A DNA stretch of 64,000 nucleotides from Leptidea sinapis (lineage: Eukaryota > Arthropoda > Insecta > Lepidoptera > Pieridae), in NCBI RefSeq assembly GCF_905404315.1, contig NC_066294.1:11495501-11559500 (forward strand). Reading direction: 5' to 3'. Position 1 is the stretch's first letter. Every line of letters starts with the position of its first letter. Of this stretch, positions 23,481 to 36,218 are shown one piece after another. The position numbers were made by a program, and so were the translations under genes. Under the pieces are notes generated by a model that was given only the letters and a program-made list of their open reading frames with translations, did no database searches and had not been told where the DNA came from.

Positions 23481-24126
23481 ACAGAAATATTGGTATTAAA
23501 AGAGTGTCAATAAGGGTCTAAAATATGTTTTCATCTAATCTGAAATCTGAGTGTTCAAATTAATTATCATAGTAAAACCCGTAATAAAATATCACTGAGT
23601 GCATGAACGATTCATATATTTTTCCTATACCTTGTTAGTGCTAAAGCCATTATTTTTAAAGGGCTAATGGTCTCTTTTTTCTGTTCAAAGTATCTTCTTA
23701 ACCACAAAATGACGTAAAACGTAATCACAAAAGTTTTTATGGGTATTGGAACCCAATCTGCATTGAACCATCGAATTAAAATCGTCTACCAGTTCAACAT
23801 AAATACAGTAAAATTAACTCTAATTTCGAAATACGTTTGGACTAAATGTGTAATTACATTCAAATAATAGTTCATAGCTGCATAGCTAAATAGTGGCTTG
23901 TATATTACTGAGCCAAATATTATTATAAGTTTTGAATTGTTTAACCATTAGGCAGGTCATTAATACTAATGTGAATGTAGTTACGGCTCGTAATATCTCT
24001 CTCTATAGTTCGTATAGTTATCGAAGTGAATTTTTCGATTGGCCCGCACGTCAACACCCTCATGCTAGTTGATCAACTAAACCATATTATATATAATTAT
24101 CATACTGGGAGTGGGAGCATAGTTGC
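23481..24126. other. AT-rich DNA, no gene seen
   Basis: Nothing recognisable. Confidence 0.45.
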
Positions 24127-24172
24127 AGGCTCCTTTGCACAGGATTCCGGCTAGATTATGGGTACCACAACG

Positions 24173-25611
24173 TTATTTGCTGTTTCAAAACCTTTATTTG
24201 TAATCGTTCACAAGTCGTCAACATTAGGCGTGAAAATGGTCTTAGCACTTGTATCTCTCGTTGCGCCCATGTTTGTAGAGGAATTCCTCAAGGCTCAATT
24301 TTAGGGCCACTTCTGTTTATACTTTACACAGCGGATATCGCTAACTGTATAAAGAATTGCAAATACCATATCTATACTGATGATATACAGTTGTATATAT
24401 CTTTTAAAGTAGGAGATTTGAATTCTGCTCTTGCGAAATTACAGGAAGACCTAAATCGCATATCTATATGGTCAAAAAATAACTGCCTTGAGTTAAACGC
24501 GAAAAAAACAAAATATATGATATTAGGAAGTAACCATCAAGTCAACACAACATCAGACCATAAACCCAAAATTTTTATAAATGGAGAACAAATAGACAGA
24601 GTCTCTGAAGCGCGCAACCTGGGAGTTGTATTTGACGAATCCTTGCGATTTCAAAATCACATTCTTGGTGTCGCGAAAAATTGTTTTTATAGGTTAAAGT
24701 TACTTTATCGCATCAGAAATTCGCTAAGCGTTTGGGTTCGCAAAGAGTTATGTGAATCACTTATTCTCTCTAAATTTAACTACGCTAATACAGTGATTGG
24801 GCCTAGGTTGTTGGTGGCTTCAAAAAAACTTATACAAAGGGTACAAAATGCTTGCACAAGATTTTGTTATGATATTCCTTACCGTGCACACGTAACACCC
24901 TTTTTGAACACCAACAACATAATGAAGATGGAATTACGTAGGCAATTTCAGTTTGCCTCGTTACTTTTTAGCGTGGTTAAGTACAGAATACCATTTTACC
25001 TATATAAAAGGCTTAGGTGGTTATCGGACTCAAATGAGAGTTATCAGACGCGTCACGGCAAGACTCTCCTTGAAGTGCCTCTACACGGTACCGCAGCATT
25101 TAGGGGTAGCTTTAAATACAGCGCCTCCAAATGCTGGAATGATTTGCCGCCACCTATTAAAGATCAAAAAAATTTGTTCTCCTTTAAAAACAAACTGAAA
25201 TCTTTTCTATTAGAAAAACAAAAATGTTCAGAGGCATAAAATCAAAAATAAACAGCATGAATAAATAAAATAAAAAATCAAAATATGTCTTATTTAATAA
25301 AATTAAAATAAAAATATTTTTAAACTCGTTTTCCAATTCAATCTTTTAGTTTCTTTTATTTTATTTTTCTACTATTTTTGGATGGTCACTTTTAAGACCT
25401 ATAACAAAAGGAACCGTGTTGTCTACAGCTACTGTCAACGAGTCGACTTGGTAGGTACCTACTGAAAATCAGTACTGGAAATCATTTCCAAAAATACTGA
25501 GTGGGTGTCCTTTTCATGACCCCGTATTTTTTTATTTGTTAATTTAACTATGTATATATGTTTTGTGATGTCATGAATAAATGCATACTTTACTTTACTT
25601 TACTTTACTTT
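24173..25611 (+). mobile_element. 5'-truncated LINE with (CTTTA)n tail
   Basis: 1.44-kb insertion inside S, flanked by ACAACG. It begins inside the RT domain, carries one open C-terminal coding stretch, about 370 bp of 3' untranslated sequence, and ends in repeated CTTTA units. A pentanucleotide tail in place of poly(A) fits the CR1/L2/Crack side of the LINE tree. A shorter copy of the same 3' end lies at 36219-36660. Confidence 0.8.
24175..25239 (+). pseudogene. LINE reverse transcriptase, C-terminal part (partial, open frame)
   Basis: In the frame ending at the TAA at 25237-25239 the sequence is open from the insertion junction on. It reads NRSQVVNIRREN, CRGIPQGSILGPLLF, the catalytic box YTDD (Thr in place of the usual Ala), WSKNNCLELNAKKTKYMILG and LGVVFDESLRF, through to KCWNDLPPPIKD. 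This is the second half of an RT plus the C-terminal thumb region. The endonuclease and first RT motifs were lost by 5' truncation. No frameshift is visible, so the insertion is fairly young, but it cannot be active. Confidence 0.75.
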
Positions 25612-25965
25612 ACAACGGCGCCAATTTCTGCCGTGAAGCAGTCATGTGTAAGCATTACTGTGTTTCGGTCTGAAGGGCGCCGTAGCTAGTGAAATTACTG
25701 GGCAAATGATACTTATGTCTCAAGCGCAATTGTAGTGCCACTCAGAATTTTTAGGTTTTTCAATAATCCTGAGGGGCACTACATTGTAATGTGCAGGGCG
25801 AATCAATTACCATCAGCTGAACGCCCTGTTCGTCTTGTTCCTTATTTTTATTAAAAAAATCAGCAACTAGTAACTCATATGTCTACTGAACCAAAAACAT
25901 ATTTTCCTTATTGTATAATAATAATTTAATGATATTTAAATGAACGATATTTAAGTATTTTTTAC

Positions 25966-26158
25966 ACAAATTATCTTGCCGAAATTGCAAGACAACGATA
26001 TGTTTAATACAATATGGGTACTTACTTAAACATATATAAATACATATAAACATCCATGACTCGGAAACAAACATCAATATTCATCATATAAATGCTTGCA
26101 CCTACCGGGATTCGAACCCGGGACCTCTAGCATAGTAACCACTCGGCTATACAGGTAT
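25966..26158 (-). repeat. tRNA-derived SINE
   Basis: On the minus strand the head reads TAGCCGAGTGGTTA (A box) and, after 20 nt, CCGGGTTCGAATCCCGG, a perfect T-arm-like stem-loop containing the B box. An AT-rich SINE body follows. The acceptor stem of a real tRNA is missing, so this is a SINE with an internal pol III promoter rather than a tRNA gene. The 3' boundary is approximate. Confidence 0.7.
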
Positions 26159-28082
26159 ATAACTAAAAAAGTTTTTATTTATTCTTATATACATATAGAC
26201 ATAAGAATGTCTGCTTTCATATGTAAAGCAAAAGAAAATTGAATGTGAAAAAATATATATATCCCAGAGAAGCGTGATTGTTAACAAGATCGTTACGAAG
26301 GAACGTGCTCGTACTATCAAAGTGATACGATGAAGGCTTTATATCGTCGCTTCCCATTTCCTTTATTACGTGAAATTTAATTTGTAGTGCATGCATTTGA
26401 ATTAGAAAATAGTTCCACTTTGGCAGTGAAGGACTAAAATAAATTCAATGTTAATCAAGTGTTAATTAACTTTAACCCAACTAAAAGTTTGGTCAGTTTC
26501 AATGACCTATGTTAGTTTTATGACATTTTCATTTAGGTTAGTCATCAAGTTCATACCTGTATTAATTCTCAATAAATCTCCTAAAAATATGAGAGATAGC
26601 TCTTTCGATTTGGAAAGACGTGTAGAAAAATATTTTATCAACAAAAAACAGATAGCATTTAGTTCTTTCGTAAATAACTCAAAAGTTTTTATATTTAAGG
26701 AATTTGAAAAAATATACTTAAAGAGGAGGAAATTTCCAATAAAAAAGTTCTGGCTCTCGGAACTCTATCTCCACTATTTATAATTTAAATTTAACGCCAA
26801 TAGTATATAAGTAGCGCAGTGCCGCTAAAAGACGGTAACTAGTTTTTGAGTTATTTACGACAAACTACTTGCTATGATTTTTCAATTGAATATGTTAATA
26901 ATAAATGCAATATTTTATATGCTAAATACACACTTTTGATACATTTTTTAGACGTCATTATGATTCTGGTGAGCCATCACTTATATTTTCAGACTGCTTT
27001 TTGACTAGCTTAAAAAGAAAAATACAAGTTATTGCAATATTTAGGACCCGCACAACCAGGAAAGTTGGAAATTATGAATAAATCTACAATCTACACAAAT
27101 GAGAGATATATATACGTAAAACGTTTATATATGTAAAATATTTTTTTAAATTATTCCTCCATTTTTCCTGTTTTTACTAGCTGACTTATTTATACAGTTA
27201 TTACAAAGTACCCCATTGTTTCACACTTTGAGAGCCACAGATGTGTCTCACTGTGGGCTCATTAAGGCCAACAATATGACTTAACAAAATTACAGTTTAT
27301 GGAGAATATTAGCCAAAAGTGCTCGCACAGTATGTAACAACTTTGAAACACTTTCAAGTTTAGTAAATTAAAGTCGTAGCCCCTTGCTCTAAATAATTTC
27401 ATGGTGACTACTCTTAAAAATAAGGTTATGCGTTTAACTTAATCTAGTAGGACAAGCCGCGGCAAATCAAGTCCAATCATGAGTTTTTCAAACCACTTCG
27501 GAAAAGGTTGAGCGTTAATGAGGTGAAGTGGCTAGAAACTCATTGCCATTCCTTAAAAACGACATTACAGATTATTTGTTTGTAATAAATGAAACATGAT
27601 CAACAAAATACTCAAATTATCAAATATTCAATCTCTTAGATGAATGAGTTAGTAAAAAAAATTGTGTAAATTAATAAAGTGTTTCTATTTCTATTTCTAA
27701 ATAAAAACACAACATATATTAAGTACATCAGATGCATCAATCCACACACACTGTAAAAAAAATATAAGATAATTTTATTAGCGATTTAAAAACATGTATA
27801 ATAAGTAAATAACTTTATAACATCACCACACTTATATATTAAAACATCAAATGGAGGCACCACAAGTAGCGTCCGTTCACGAATATATTGTAGAGAAGGA
27901 AATGAATAGCCCCGAGACGAGCAGTGACATTGAAGTGAACATGACGAACACTGTCATGAGAACTAAACTAAATAATAAAAAGAAATAGTACATTCATTCT
28001 TCTCACATGTTATCTATAAGTAATTAAAACAATAAAAAAAAATCAGATTTAAATTTTACTTTTCACCAGCACAATATGTAAA
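26159..28082. other. AT-rich DNA with LINE 3'-end scraps
   Basis: Contains a minus-strand CR1-like 3' piece at 27485-27548 and, at about 27675-27710, a LINE-type tail ('aataaagtgtttctatttct'). The 93-codon ORF at 26502-26783 has no recognisable motif. Confidence 0.5.
27485..27548 (-). repeat. CR1-like LINE 3'-end fragment
   Basis: Reverse complement reads GGAATGGCAATGAGTTTCTA, GCCACTTC and GCTCAACCTTTTCCGAAGTG, as in 12092-12303. Confidence 0.55.
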
Positions 28083-28255
28083 CTATCAGACAACATGGAT
28101 TACGTTATGATTATCTTATAGCAATTTAAAGAATACTAGCAAAGCTTCTTCTCTCTCAGAGCACCATTTGTTTCCGGAGCGGTGGAAGTGTAATTAGCAT
28201 AGAAAGGAATTCCAATTTAGAAGAAAATTAATAATAATTTATTTTATGCCTTTTG
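28083..28255 (+). pseudogene. Family Z LINE 3' end, copy 1
   Basis: Shares with 38490-38825 and 55740-56160 the blocks 'gattatgattat(c/t)ttatagcaat', 'cttctctctcagagc(g/a)ccatt' and 'aattaatgcc'-type endings. Those longer copies show that it is the end of a LINE ORF plus 3' untranslated region. Here only the last codons remain. Confidence 0.55.
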
Positions 28256-28714
28256 CAGGAAAATCTTAACACGATCCAGTTAACAATGGTTTCATTTTAA
28301 AAAATTACACAATATACAAGTGATTTGTTGAATAATCATAATATTATTATTCATGTTTTGATTACATTTTGTATAATTTAAAATTTTTTTAAATTATCAA
28401 TACTGTTTATAAAGTATGTAGGTATTCGGTGATAGTTCATATTCAAATTCAAATTTAACTAATTAATATTATTGTTATTAACTTAAGTTTGTATGTATGC
28501 CTTAATAAATGAATATATAAACATCACTCTGTATGTGCCACTATGCCTGAGTGAGAATTGTTATGGAACCCATTTGTTGGTCCAATACATTTAAATTAAA
28601 CGATTTATATTATTTGTACTTACTTGCTTTTTGGAGTCTTGTAGTTTACCTGCAAACAAAATATAATATATAAATAATTAAATATATGTAAACGGCTATA
28701 AATAAATAAATGTA
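28256..28714. other. AT-rich DNA, no gene seen
   Basis: Nothing recognisable. Confidence 0.45.
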
Positions 28715-28996
28715 ACCAGTGGGAGGCTCCTATGCACAGTATGCCGGCTAGATTATGGGTAACACAACGGCGGCTATTTCTACCGTGAAGCAATAATGTG
28801 TAAGCATTATTGTGTTTCGGTCTGAAGGGCGAAATTACTGGGCAAATGAGACTTGACTCATGTGTCAAGGTGACCAGTGCAATAATTGTAGTGGCGCTTG
28901 GAATTATTGGGTTTATCACGAATCCCGAGCGGCACTGCATTGTAATGGGCATCGCGTATCAATTACATCCTGCTCGTCCCTTATTATCATAAAAAT
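28715..28996 (+). repeat. Family S SINE-like repeat, full-length diverged copy
   Basis: Runs from CCAGTGGGAGGCTCCTATGC to CTGCTCGTCCCTTATTATCA and an A-rich end, with several small internal deletions relative to 2359-2660. Confidence 0.78.
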
Positions 28997-31900
28997 AATA
29001 CGGCACTAATATTTAGAAATTTAAATTGAAGAAATGACAACTGTTATAACCAAATACATAATACTAGAATGATTAATATCATAGACATACTAGCTTTTGA
29101 TGTTAATTAGTATCAAGCTGTGAAACTCTAAAGAATTTTGGCATAGCTTTTTACGAAGCACAGCAATTTTATGTGCAACTTTCATTATGATCAACTAAGT
29201 AGTGGAGGCGTGGAAGCATAAAAAATAAAACCTAAAAATCTAAGCCAAGTGATAATAAATTACAATTATGAAATTATAAGACCATCAATATAAATAGGAA
29301 ACGTGAATTTTTTAGAAAAATAGATTTATAAAATATAAAAAAAACGAATTTTAATTACTGTAAATGTGTCACTTACGGTTTGTGTAAAAATACTAAAAGA
29401 TTATGGAAATATTGTTGCTTTTTTTTAAGTATGAATTCGTAAGAATCCACAAGAATGATACAAATATGATCACATAGTAGGGAAGGATACTCACGTATTT
29501 AATACTACATCTTTGCTGTGACTCAAAGTCGCGAGTTGTAACTATTGCTATGTTTCTGACAGTTTAAACATAATATTCCTATGTTCCTGAGTTGCCAACA
29601 ACCACTACATAACTTATTAATAACTTTGTTAAGTTAGCTGTAGGTTCCAATGTTATCTAATAGGACAGTTGGAGTTGGTTTCAATGTTTTGATAACTAAA
29701 TACCAGTTCATTTTACAATAGAAAGGTTGTATGACGCTGTTTTACTATACCAGTAAATATTAACACAAGTTAAATAATGCTTATGAAAATAAATGGGAGT
29801 TCAATTTTATAAACGAATTTCTATAAAGTAACAAAGTCAATCAAATGAAAAATAAACTAATTAATAAATTTATATCTATAAGTTATTTAAGACGTATTAA
29901 CTAATTATTAATAAGTATAAAATTAACACGGTTGCAAATTACGAACTGCAAAAAGTAGCGGTTTTCGCAGTTTTTAAAATATAACAAATTCATGTTATAT
30001 TTTATTTGAATATAAAATGTAAAAATATTTTTTATAGGTGTTAAGAAAAGAGGCTATATATTACAGAAAATATCTCATGGCTACCGTTCAAGCCTTAAAT
30101 TCGTATTCCGTAGATTTTCCCGAGAAACTGTTTCGAATTATAAATTCAGGAAGCGAACAGTTGGTGAAAGGAAGCAGTAAAATATTGCTTTAGTTTGCAA
30201 TCGAATGTTTGAAAATAAGCTTTATATGTCCTTTGTATACTTGCGTTGGATTGAAAGTTCCATTGGTACCAAGAAATCTGGATAAAAGCACAATTAACTC
30301 TTCTTGCTTAGTAGAACTAAATTTTAATGCGGTTTGGTTGGTTGACTGGTTGATTTGGGACAAAAGTTCGACAAAAAATTGATAAAGTGTGGCAGCCCTT
30401 AAAAATTTACTTGGACCTATCATGTCACGATAACTGTACTTTTGACCAAAGACTCACATTTCTATTATTATATCGGATATGATGTGAATTTGCAACCGAC
30501 TCAAAATATTATTTTCAATTTTAGAAACACGAAGTGACCACGAACTAGAGAGAAAGAAAATGTCAAAAACCTAAATCATAAGATTTTGGTTGTACAGCTG
30601 TTCCTTTAGATGTTTTCAAATTTATCGATATATAACCTAAATAATCAGAGAATTAACTCAATCATAATAACAAAAGTAATATTAAAACTCAAGCCATTTA
30701 TAAGTTTTATCGTTTCTAACGGACAGTACGACTCATACGATTTTATTTTGACTAGACTTATGACTTATTATCAATCATGAAAAGCTTATTAATCTATATC
30801 ATTCTAAATAATACATCATAAATATTCAATTCTCCAAAACAGCCAATTAACGTCTGCCGTGTCATGAAAACCCACTATAATAATTCTCGAAACTTCTCTG
30901 TGGGAACGTTGTCAAAGAGCCCCAATTAGCTTTGTTTACTATTGATGAAGTCAAAAGGCTTAGTTAAGATTGGTCAACGTTATTGGCCTTTTGAGACTTA
31001 CTCTGCTTGTCCGTGGACTATCTTTGATCTTGTCTATTGTCGGTTTCTTTAATATAGAAGTAACAATGGTACGAGAGCCAACTGCATCTTTTTTTCTTTA
31101 TTCGATTTTCAGTCAAGGTTGACAAATAAATTACCTAGAGATTTTATCAACGGATTAGGTTTTTTAGTGAAACCCGAAGTAGCTAAAATAGAAGAAAGGA
31201 GCAAAAACTGTGTTCTTAGACTTTAATTTTTGTCAACTAAATCCAAATTACTTTATGTATGTTAAGTAGGACAAGGTTGTAGCTGACTTGCTGAAGAAGG
31301 TAATACATTAATTGTGTCGTACACAATTAATTACGTAATATATAGAACCAGAAGCGTTGTGCCTGACACAATCAAACTGCCAAACGCGATCAATAGGTGA
31401 GCTATAGCGACGACTTTTAATATTATTTGGACGAACTTCACTGCTGTCCTTAAACCCCCATTGAAATAGGAAACAAGAAACTTTATAACATAACAGATAG
31501 AGAAGTAGTTATAAAATCAATTCGCATATCTTGTGAAGTTCAGATAAGTTTCGACGTGAAGTTTTAATCGCTCTTCCGAGATTCGTGAGGTTGTTGGCAA
31601 CTGCAACGAACTAAAAATTGTTGCCAATACGTAAATCGATCGTGTGCCTCGAAGTACGCTTCGAAGTGATGCAATAACGATACAAGTGAATTTACTGTAA
31701 CATTACTGTTCTGAGCTTTATTATTGTCAATTGTATTCGACTTGATTTTATTTAATCTTTTTTTTCTGACATTCTAGTTACTATCACAAGCACCCTTGTC
31801 TCCTCCACCAGTGTTCCTGAGTCACTTCTTTTGGAAAATGTTTAAGAATGTAAACAAAATTTCAAATTCAGTGTTGTTTGCCCAGCAGAAATAATTATGA

Positions 31901-33254
31901 TAATGTGATAATATATGACTTGAGAAAAAAGCCTTCATAAAACGAATAGTTGCATCTTCTCAGAGTCGATCTATTTCGTGTTCAATTCATAAACATTTCA
32001 ATGCAAAACGTAAGTCGAAGACATATGTGCCTCAAAAGGGATAGTCATTTTATCTCTAAATTGATTCTTAGAAATTTGCCACAACGTGCTATCGAATAAA
32101 ACCCATAATAAGGCTAAAATCCTTCATTGATTTCAACTTAGGTGGAGGCAGCAGGTGTTGTAGAGAGATTGGAAGCTTTCGATGCTCCTAATAAAAGCCA
32201 CAAACGGTTTCAAGATGACTTGCCAACGGCTTTGCCCATTTGTAATATCAAATTTTCCCGAAGTGCTTCATAAAATACAACTAAAAAACTTTGATCTAAA
32301 ATAAATATTAATGTCAGTAGAGTTAAAATTACATTTTTTTTTATTTTTATATTAATATAATTAACAAGAACGATAAAACTGTGCGTAAATTTATATAATA
32401 GAATTATTCATACAAAAAAAAAATAATATTAAAGAATATTAAGGGAAATAAAAGTTAAGTATAAATATTAAAGTTGTCTTTCTTTTTCTCTCAAGTTGGA
32501 TCAACCTGCACACGTTGTGCATAATTTGATTAATTTCGGTTCAGTAGTTTAGGAGTCCATCGCGGACCAACAATGTGGTACAAATTTTTTATATTTAAAG
32601 ATATCAAGAAGATAAAATAATCAAATTCATAAATTTTATGTTTATATATATACAGGGTTTGATGCATGGTGCAGTATAGACTTTGTTGTTGCCGCAATTG
32701 AACGAAATTACACAGCATTCTCAACCTAACTCGTACAAAGAATTGATGTATACTAGTTGATGAGCAAAATTATTATGCGTCGCGTCGTTCAGAAATCACT
32801 ACCAGCACTCAACATAGGTGCGTAGAGCGGGACACATATAATATGTAAGTAGCTAACAGTATGTGTACGCATTTCGAAATCCGCACTTCTCAGATTGTAT
32901 TAAGAAATACCTTCGTTCACTTGTAAAGCAAACAATTATCTGTTTCTTCCTTCCCCTGTCAAACTATGGAATGAACTCGCATTTCTAGCTCAATATGACA
33001 CAGTTTGCAGCATCAATTATTACGCTCTTAGAGAAGAAAGTGTGGGTAGCGGAGACACCACTCACTCACAGATGTGTCGTATGCTTGTTTACCCTCTAAT
33101 ATAAAAGCAGAAGAGAAGTTTCAAACGATCGAGATGAGAATCATTGAGAAGGCCAAGACATATGAACGATTGTGACTAAAGAGGAATGAAGATTTTATTT
33201 TACTTATTATTAAGAGACATGTATGCATATTTGTAACGCAAAAACAAAACGAGA
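28997..33254. other. Long AT-rich stretch, no gene seen
   Basis: 4.3 kb without recognised repeats or convincing ORFs. A minus-strand ORF at 30190-30423 (77 codons, rich in Ser, Thr and Asn) has no motif I know. This is the best candidate in the window for old host intronic or intergenic DNA. Confidence 0.45.
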
Positions 33255-33905
33255 AAAAAATTAAGTATTCAAAGATTTTATTATTTATTAAAAAAACAAA
33301 ATTTATTTGAAACCTTATGATGAAAAATTAAAACAGCAGGACTAACTTAATATATATGTTTTGTTATCTTCTTACATCTTTGAAAACATTAATGTTGTTG
33401 TTATTTATTGATATCGATATAGCGAAGTATCTCATATAAGCACATTTGTTCAGTCATGTGATTTGATACAATGTTTTATTTATTAGACAACCGTATTTTC
33501 CGAACAATACACCGGGAGCTTGAATTTAGATGAAACATATAGATATTTATGCGATATGCTAGAAATAAATAATAAAAATAACAAAAAATTAAGTATTCAA
33601 AGATTTTATTATTTATTAAAAAAACAAAATTTATTTGAAACCTTATGATGAAAAATTAAAACAGCAGGACTAACTTAATATATATGTTTTGTTATCTTCT
33701 TACATCTTTGAAAACATTAATGTTGTTGTTATTTATTGATATCGATATAGCGAAGTATCTCATATAAGCACATTTGTTCAGTCATGTGATTTGATACAAT
33801 GTTTTATTTATTAGACAACCGTATTTTCCGAACAATACACCGGGAGCTTGAATTTAGATGAAACATATAGATATTTATGCGATATGCTAGAAATAAATAA
33901 TAAAA
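33255..33905. repeat. Perfect tandem duplication, period 328 bp
   Basis: 33255-33577 and 33583-33905 are identical over 323 bp by my base-by-base reading, separated by ATAAC. The unit is AT-rich and non-coding and contains no recognised transposon ends. Identity means either a very recent duplication or an assembly artefact. Confidence 0.9.
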
Positions 33906-34099
33906 CAACTTTACTAAATACTATATATATTTATATATATTTATTTTGTGGAATAAGAATATATCGTCACCTGATCAATAATTGATTTCTTTTTCGTTTT
34001 CTCCAATCTGTTTTTTGGCAACAGAAATCAGATTCAATAGCTTCTTGAGGCAATAAAAGGAATATTTTTAAAGAGGGGGTGACACGATTGATTGGCTTT

Positions 34100-34480
34100 T
34101 TAACCGACTTCAAAAAAGGTGGAGGTTTTCAATTCGTCGGTATTTTTTTTTTATTTTAATGTTTGTAACCTCAAAACTTTCGACTGGGTGAACCGACTTT
34201 GATAATTATTGTAATTTTTGGAGTCGGTGTCATCAAAGATAGGCTTGTAACTACATACATAGTTATAGGTGAGATGTGCTTGAGTCGTGAGGAGATGAGA
34301 AGCGAGAGCGGGTCGCGGCGGAAGAACACCGATTCCAAAAATTACAATAATCGTAACTAGAATTATATTGTATAAAAATACGCAATTATTTTTTTACTTT
34401 TTATTGCATATTATATCTATTGTTTTGGAATAGTGTTTTCGAAATTGGTTGTTTTTTTGTAATTTTTTTTGTGGTTAAGG
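34100..34480 (+). mobile_element. MITE-like element with AACCGACTTC terminus
   Basis: Starts with AACCGACTTCAAAAAAGGTG. It contains an inverted repeat: TTATTGTAATTTTTGGAGTC (from 34206) pairs with ATTCCAAAAATTACAATAA (ending at 34350), 24 of 25 positions matching over the full 25-bp arms 34206-34230 and 34326-34350. It then shares 'GTATAAAAATACGCAATTAT' and 'CTATTGTTTTGGAATAGT' with 53794-53850. The opposite terminus is present at 53907-53940. No ORF. Confidence 0.65.
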
Positions 34481-34846
34481 CACAAATCTGTTAGACTGAA
34501 CAATGTACCACTGTTCTAGATAGAAGATAAGTTAAGACTTAGACTCTGCATTTTCAGTTCAATGATGCCGATGGCAGACAATCTCTTGCGCGCCCCAATG
34601 TTCACGCGCTTATGGTCTGAGCTAAAAGAGTACGGCTATACATGTATATGCCATAGGGGCTGAATAGATTTAAATTCTTGATAAGCCCAAAATATTGAAG
34701 TTGTAGTGAGAGTTTGTATAAATCAGTGATTACATAGGAATGCCAACAGTACATATTGGTCGCTATTGAAGAGAAGAAACAAATCTATGTTGAAACGCTT
34801 AACTTCCATTACTGATCAAACTTTATAATTCAAACACTTCAAATAT
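34481..34846. other. No gene seen
   Basis: Nothing recognisable. Confidence 0.45.
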
Positions 34847-34962
34847 GTTTTTTATGGAATAAGAGGATAAACGAGCGAATGGGTCATCTGGTGTTAAGTG
34901 ATCACCGCCGCCCACAATCTCTTGCAACACCAGAGGAATCACAGGAGCATTGCCGGCCTTAA
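34847..34962 (-). pseudogene. Family J 3'-terminal fragment
   Basis: Plus-strand 'tttatggaataagaggataa' and 'gtgttaagtgatcaccgccg' are the reverse complement of the J 3' end. About 115 bp, 5'-truncated. Confidence 0.8.
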
Positions 34963-36218
34963 CATTATTTTTGCCGCTATTGATGAAAGAAAAAGTGTTA
35001 TAAATTATACATTTTCCTAAAAAAATATAAAAATTCAACTTCCAAATTGTTGACAGCATAACTTCCGAATTTCTTGTATTGCTAATATAAAATCTATAAA
35101 TCAATGTCTTAAGATGCGCCGTCTCTTTTCGTTTTGTTGGATTCTTTCAGTGTGACCGTTTATTTTGTGTTAAATACCCGCACGGGTATAGTATTTAAGT
35201 TTTATCATTCTAAAGCAATGGGTTTATAGCGTATAATATACTTACCCTATATTCTATTTGGTATACTACGCCAAAAATGCTAATAATCGAGGCGTATACA
35301 GAACACAGATACTCGTTGTCTTCGTGCTACGCGCTACGTTGCTACAAGCTATTTGGCAGCTACGTCTCTATTCGTACGAAGATGTTGCTAACTTGCTATA
35401 GCAAGTATACGTATTGCATGTCTCAAGCGCGAAGTACGTAGGTATTGTCTACTAGGACCTAGAAATCGTATATAACAAAAATATTGTAACCACTAGTAAC
35501 TAAAAACATTTTTTTTTTTAATTTACATTACCGTATTCTCTTACACTCTGAGAGAGTGTATAAAATCTTATATGAAAAAAAATATTATGATTAAGAATAC
35601 AATATGTTATTTATAAGTTTAAATTGATAGTTTTGTGGAACGAAGAATTTTATGAGCATTATCGACATTTAGGGTGACTTTGTAATAAAATAAATGAAAC
35701 ATTCTGTTCTGTATAATAATTAATAATCAGAGTTTTATTTGATACACATACATGCTAATATCATATTAATAGGTAACACATACTCATTTTCACACAGTAA
35801 TTGGGTAACAAATTTGCATGCAATGCTGTAAAGTAAGATAATTATCAATTATGCCAAACCTGTCTCGGGTTAAATTTGGCCCGACGTTACATCATCAATT
35901 AGTGCCTGTAATAACTTAGTTTTAGAACACTGAACATCGCTTCAACTTGAATTTAAATTTGTCTGACATGCTTTATTAATAATATCTATATTCTAAGAAA
36001 AATTTAAAAACCCAGCTTCTAATTAAAACGTAGTAATAATTACATTAATTATGCAAACATACATCTATATAATATTATGTAACTTATAAGTCTGATCTCT
36101 ATTTGTCATGTTCCCGATACTCTTTTTTTACCTTTTCAGTCTCAGCGGAATTTTGCTGATTTTAGTATTATTATTATTAACGAACGAATTTTAGTAATCC
36201 CAAGATATCCTACACGGC
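34963..36218. other. AT-rich DNA, no gene seen
   Basis: A mixed-composition patch lies near 35280-35450, without an ORF. Nothing recognisable. Confidence 0.45.

Larger units (their letters stand above)
24127..25859 (+). repeat. Family S copy split by a LINE insertion
   Basis: The 5' part (GGCTCCTTTGCACAGGATTC to TACCACAACG, 24127-24172) and the 3' part (ACAACGGCGCCAATTTCTGC to the A-rich end, 25612-25859) are contiguous in other S copies. The LINE at 24173-25611 lies between them. ACAACG occurs on both sides (24167-24172 and 25612-25617) as a 6-bp target-site duplication. S is therefore older than the LINE. Confidence 0.85.

Noticed and set aside
25593..25611. (CTTTA)n microsatellite as an independent repeat
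   Set aside because: It is the 3' tail of the LINE at 24173-25611, as the partner copy ending at 36660 shows.
26100..26160. Possible tRNA gene (minus strand, perfect T-arm)
   Set aside because: A and B boxes are present but the acceptor stem does not pair and the sequence runs into a SINE body, so it is a SINE head.
26502..26783. Plus-strand ORF of 93 codons
   Set aside because: Composition (Phe, Lys, Ile-rich) is what random AT-rich sequence gives. No recognisable domain.
30190..30423. Minus-strand ORF of 77 codons, Ser/Thr/Asn-rich
   Set aside because: No motif, no splice context and a length plausible by chance in AT-rich DNA. Noted only as part of the surrounding gap.
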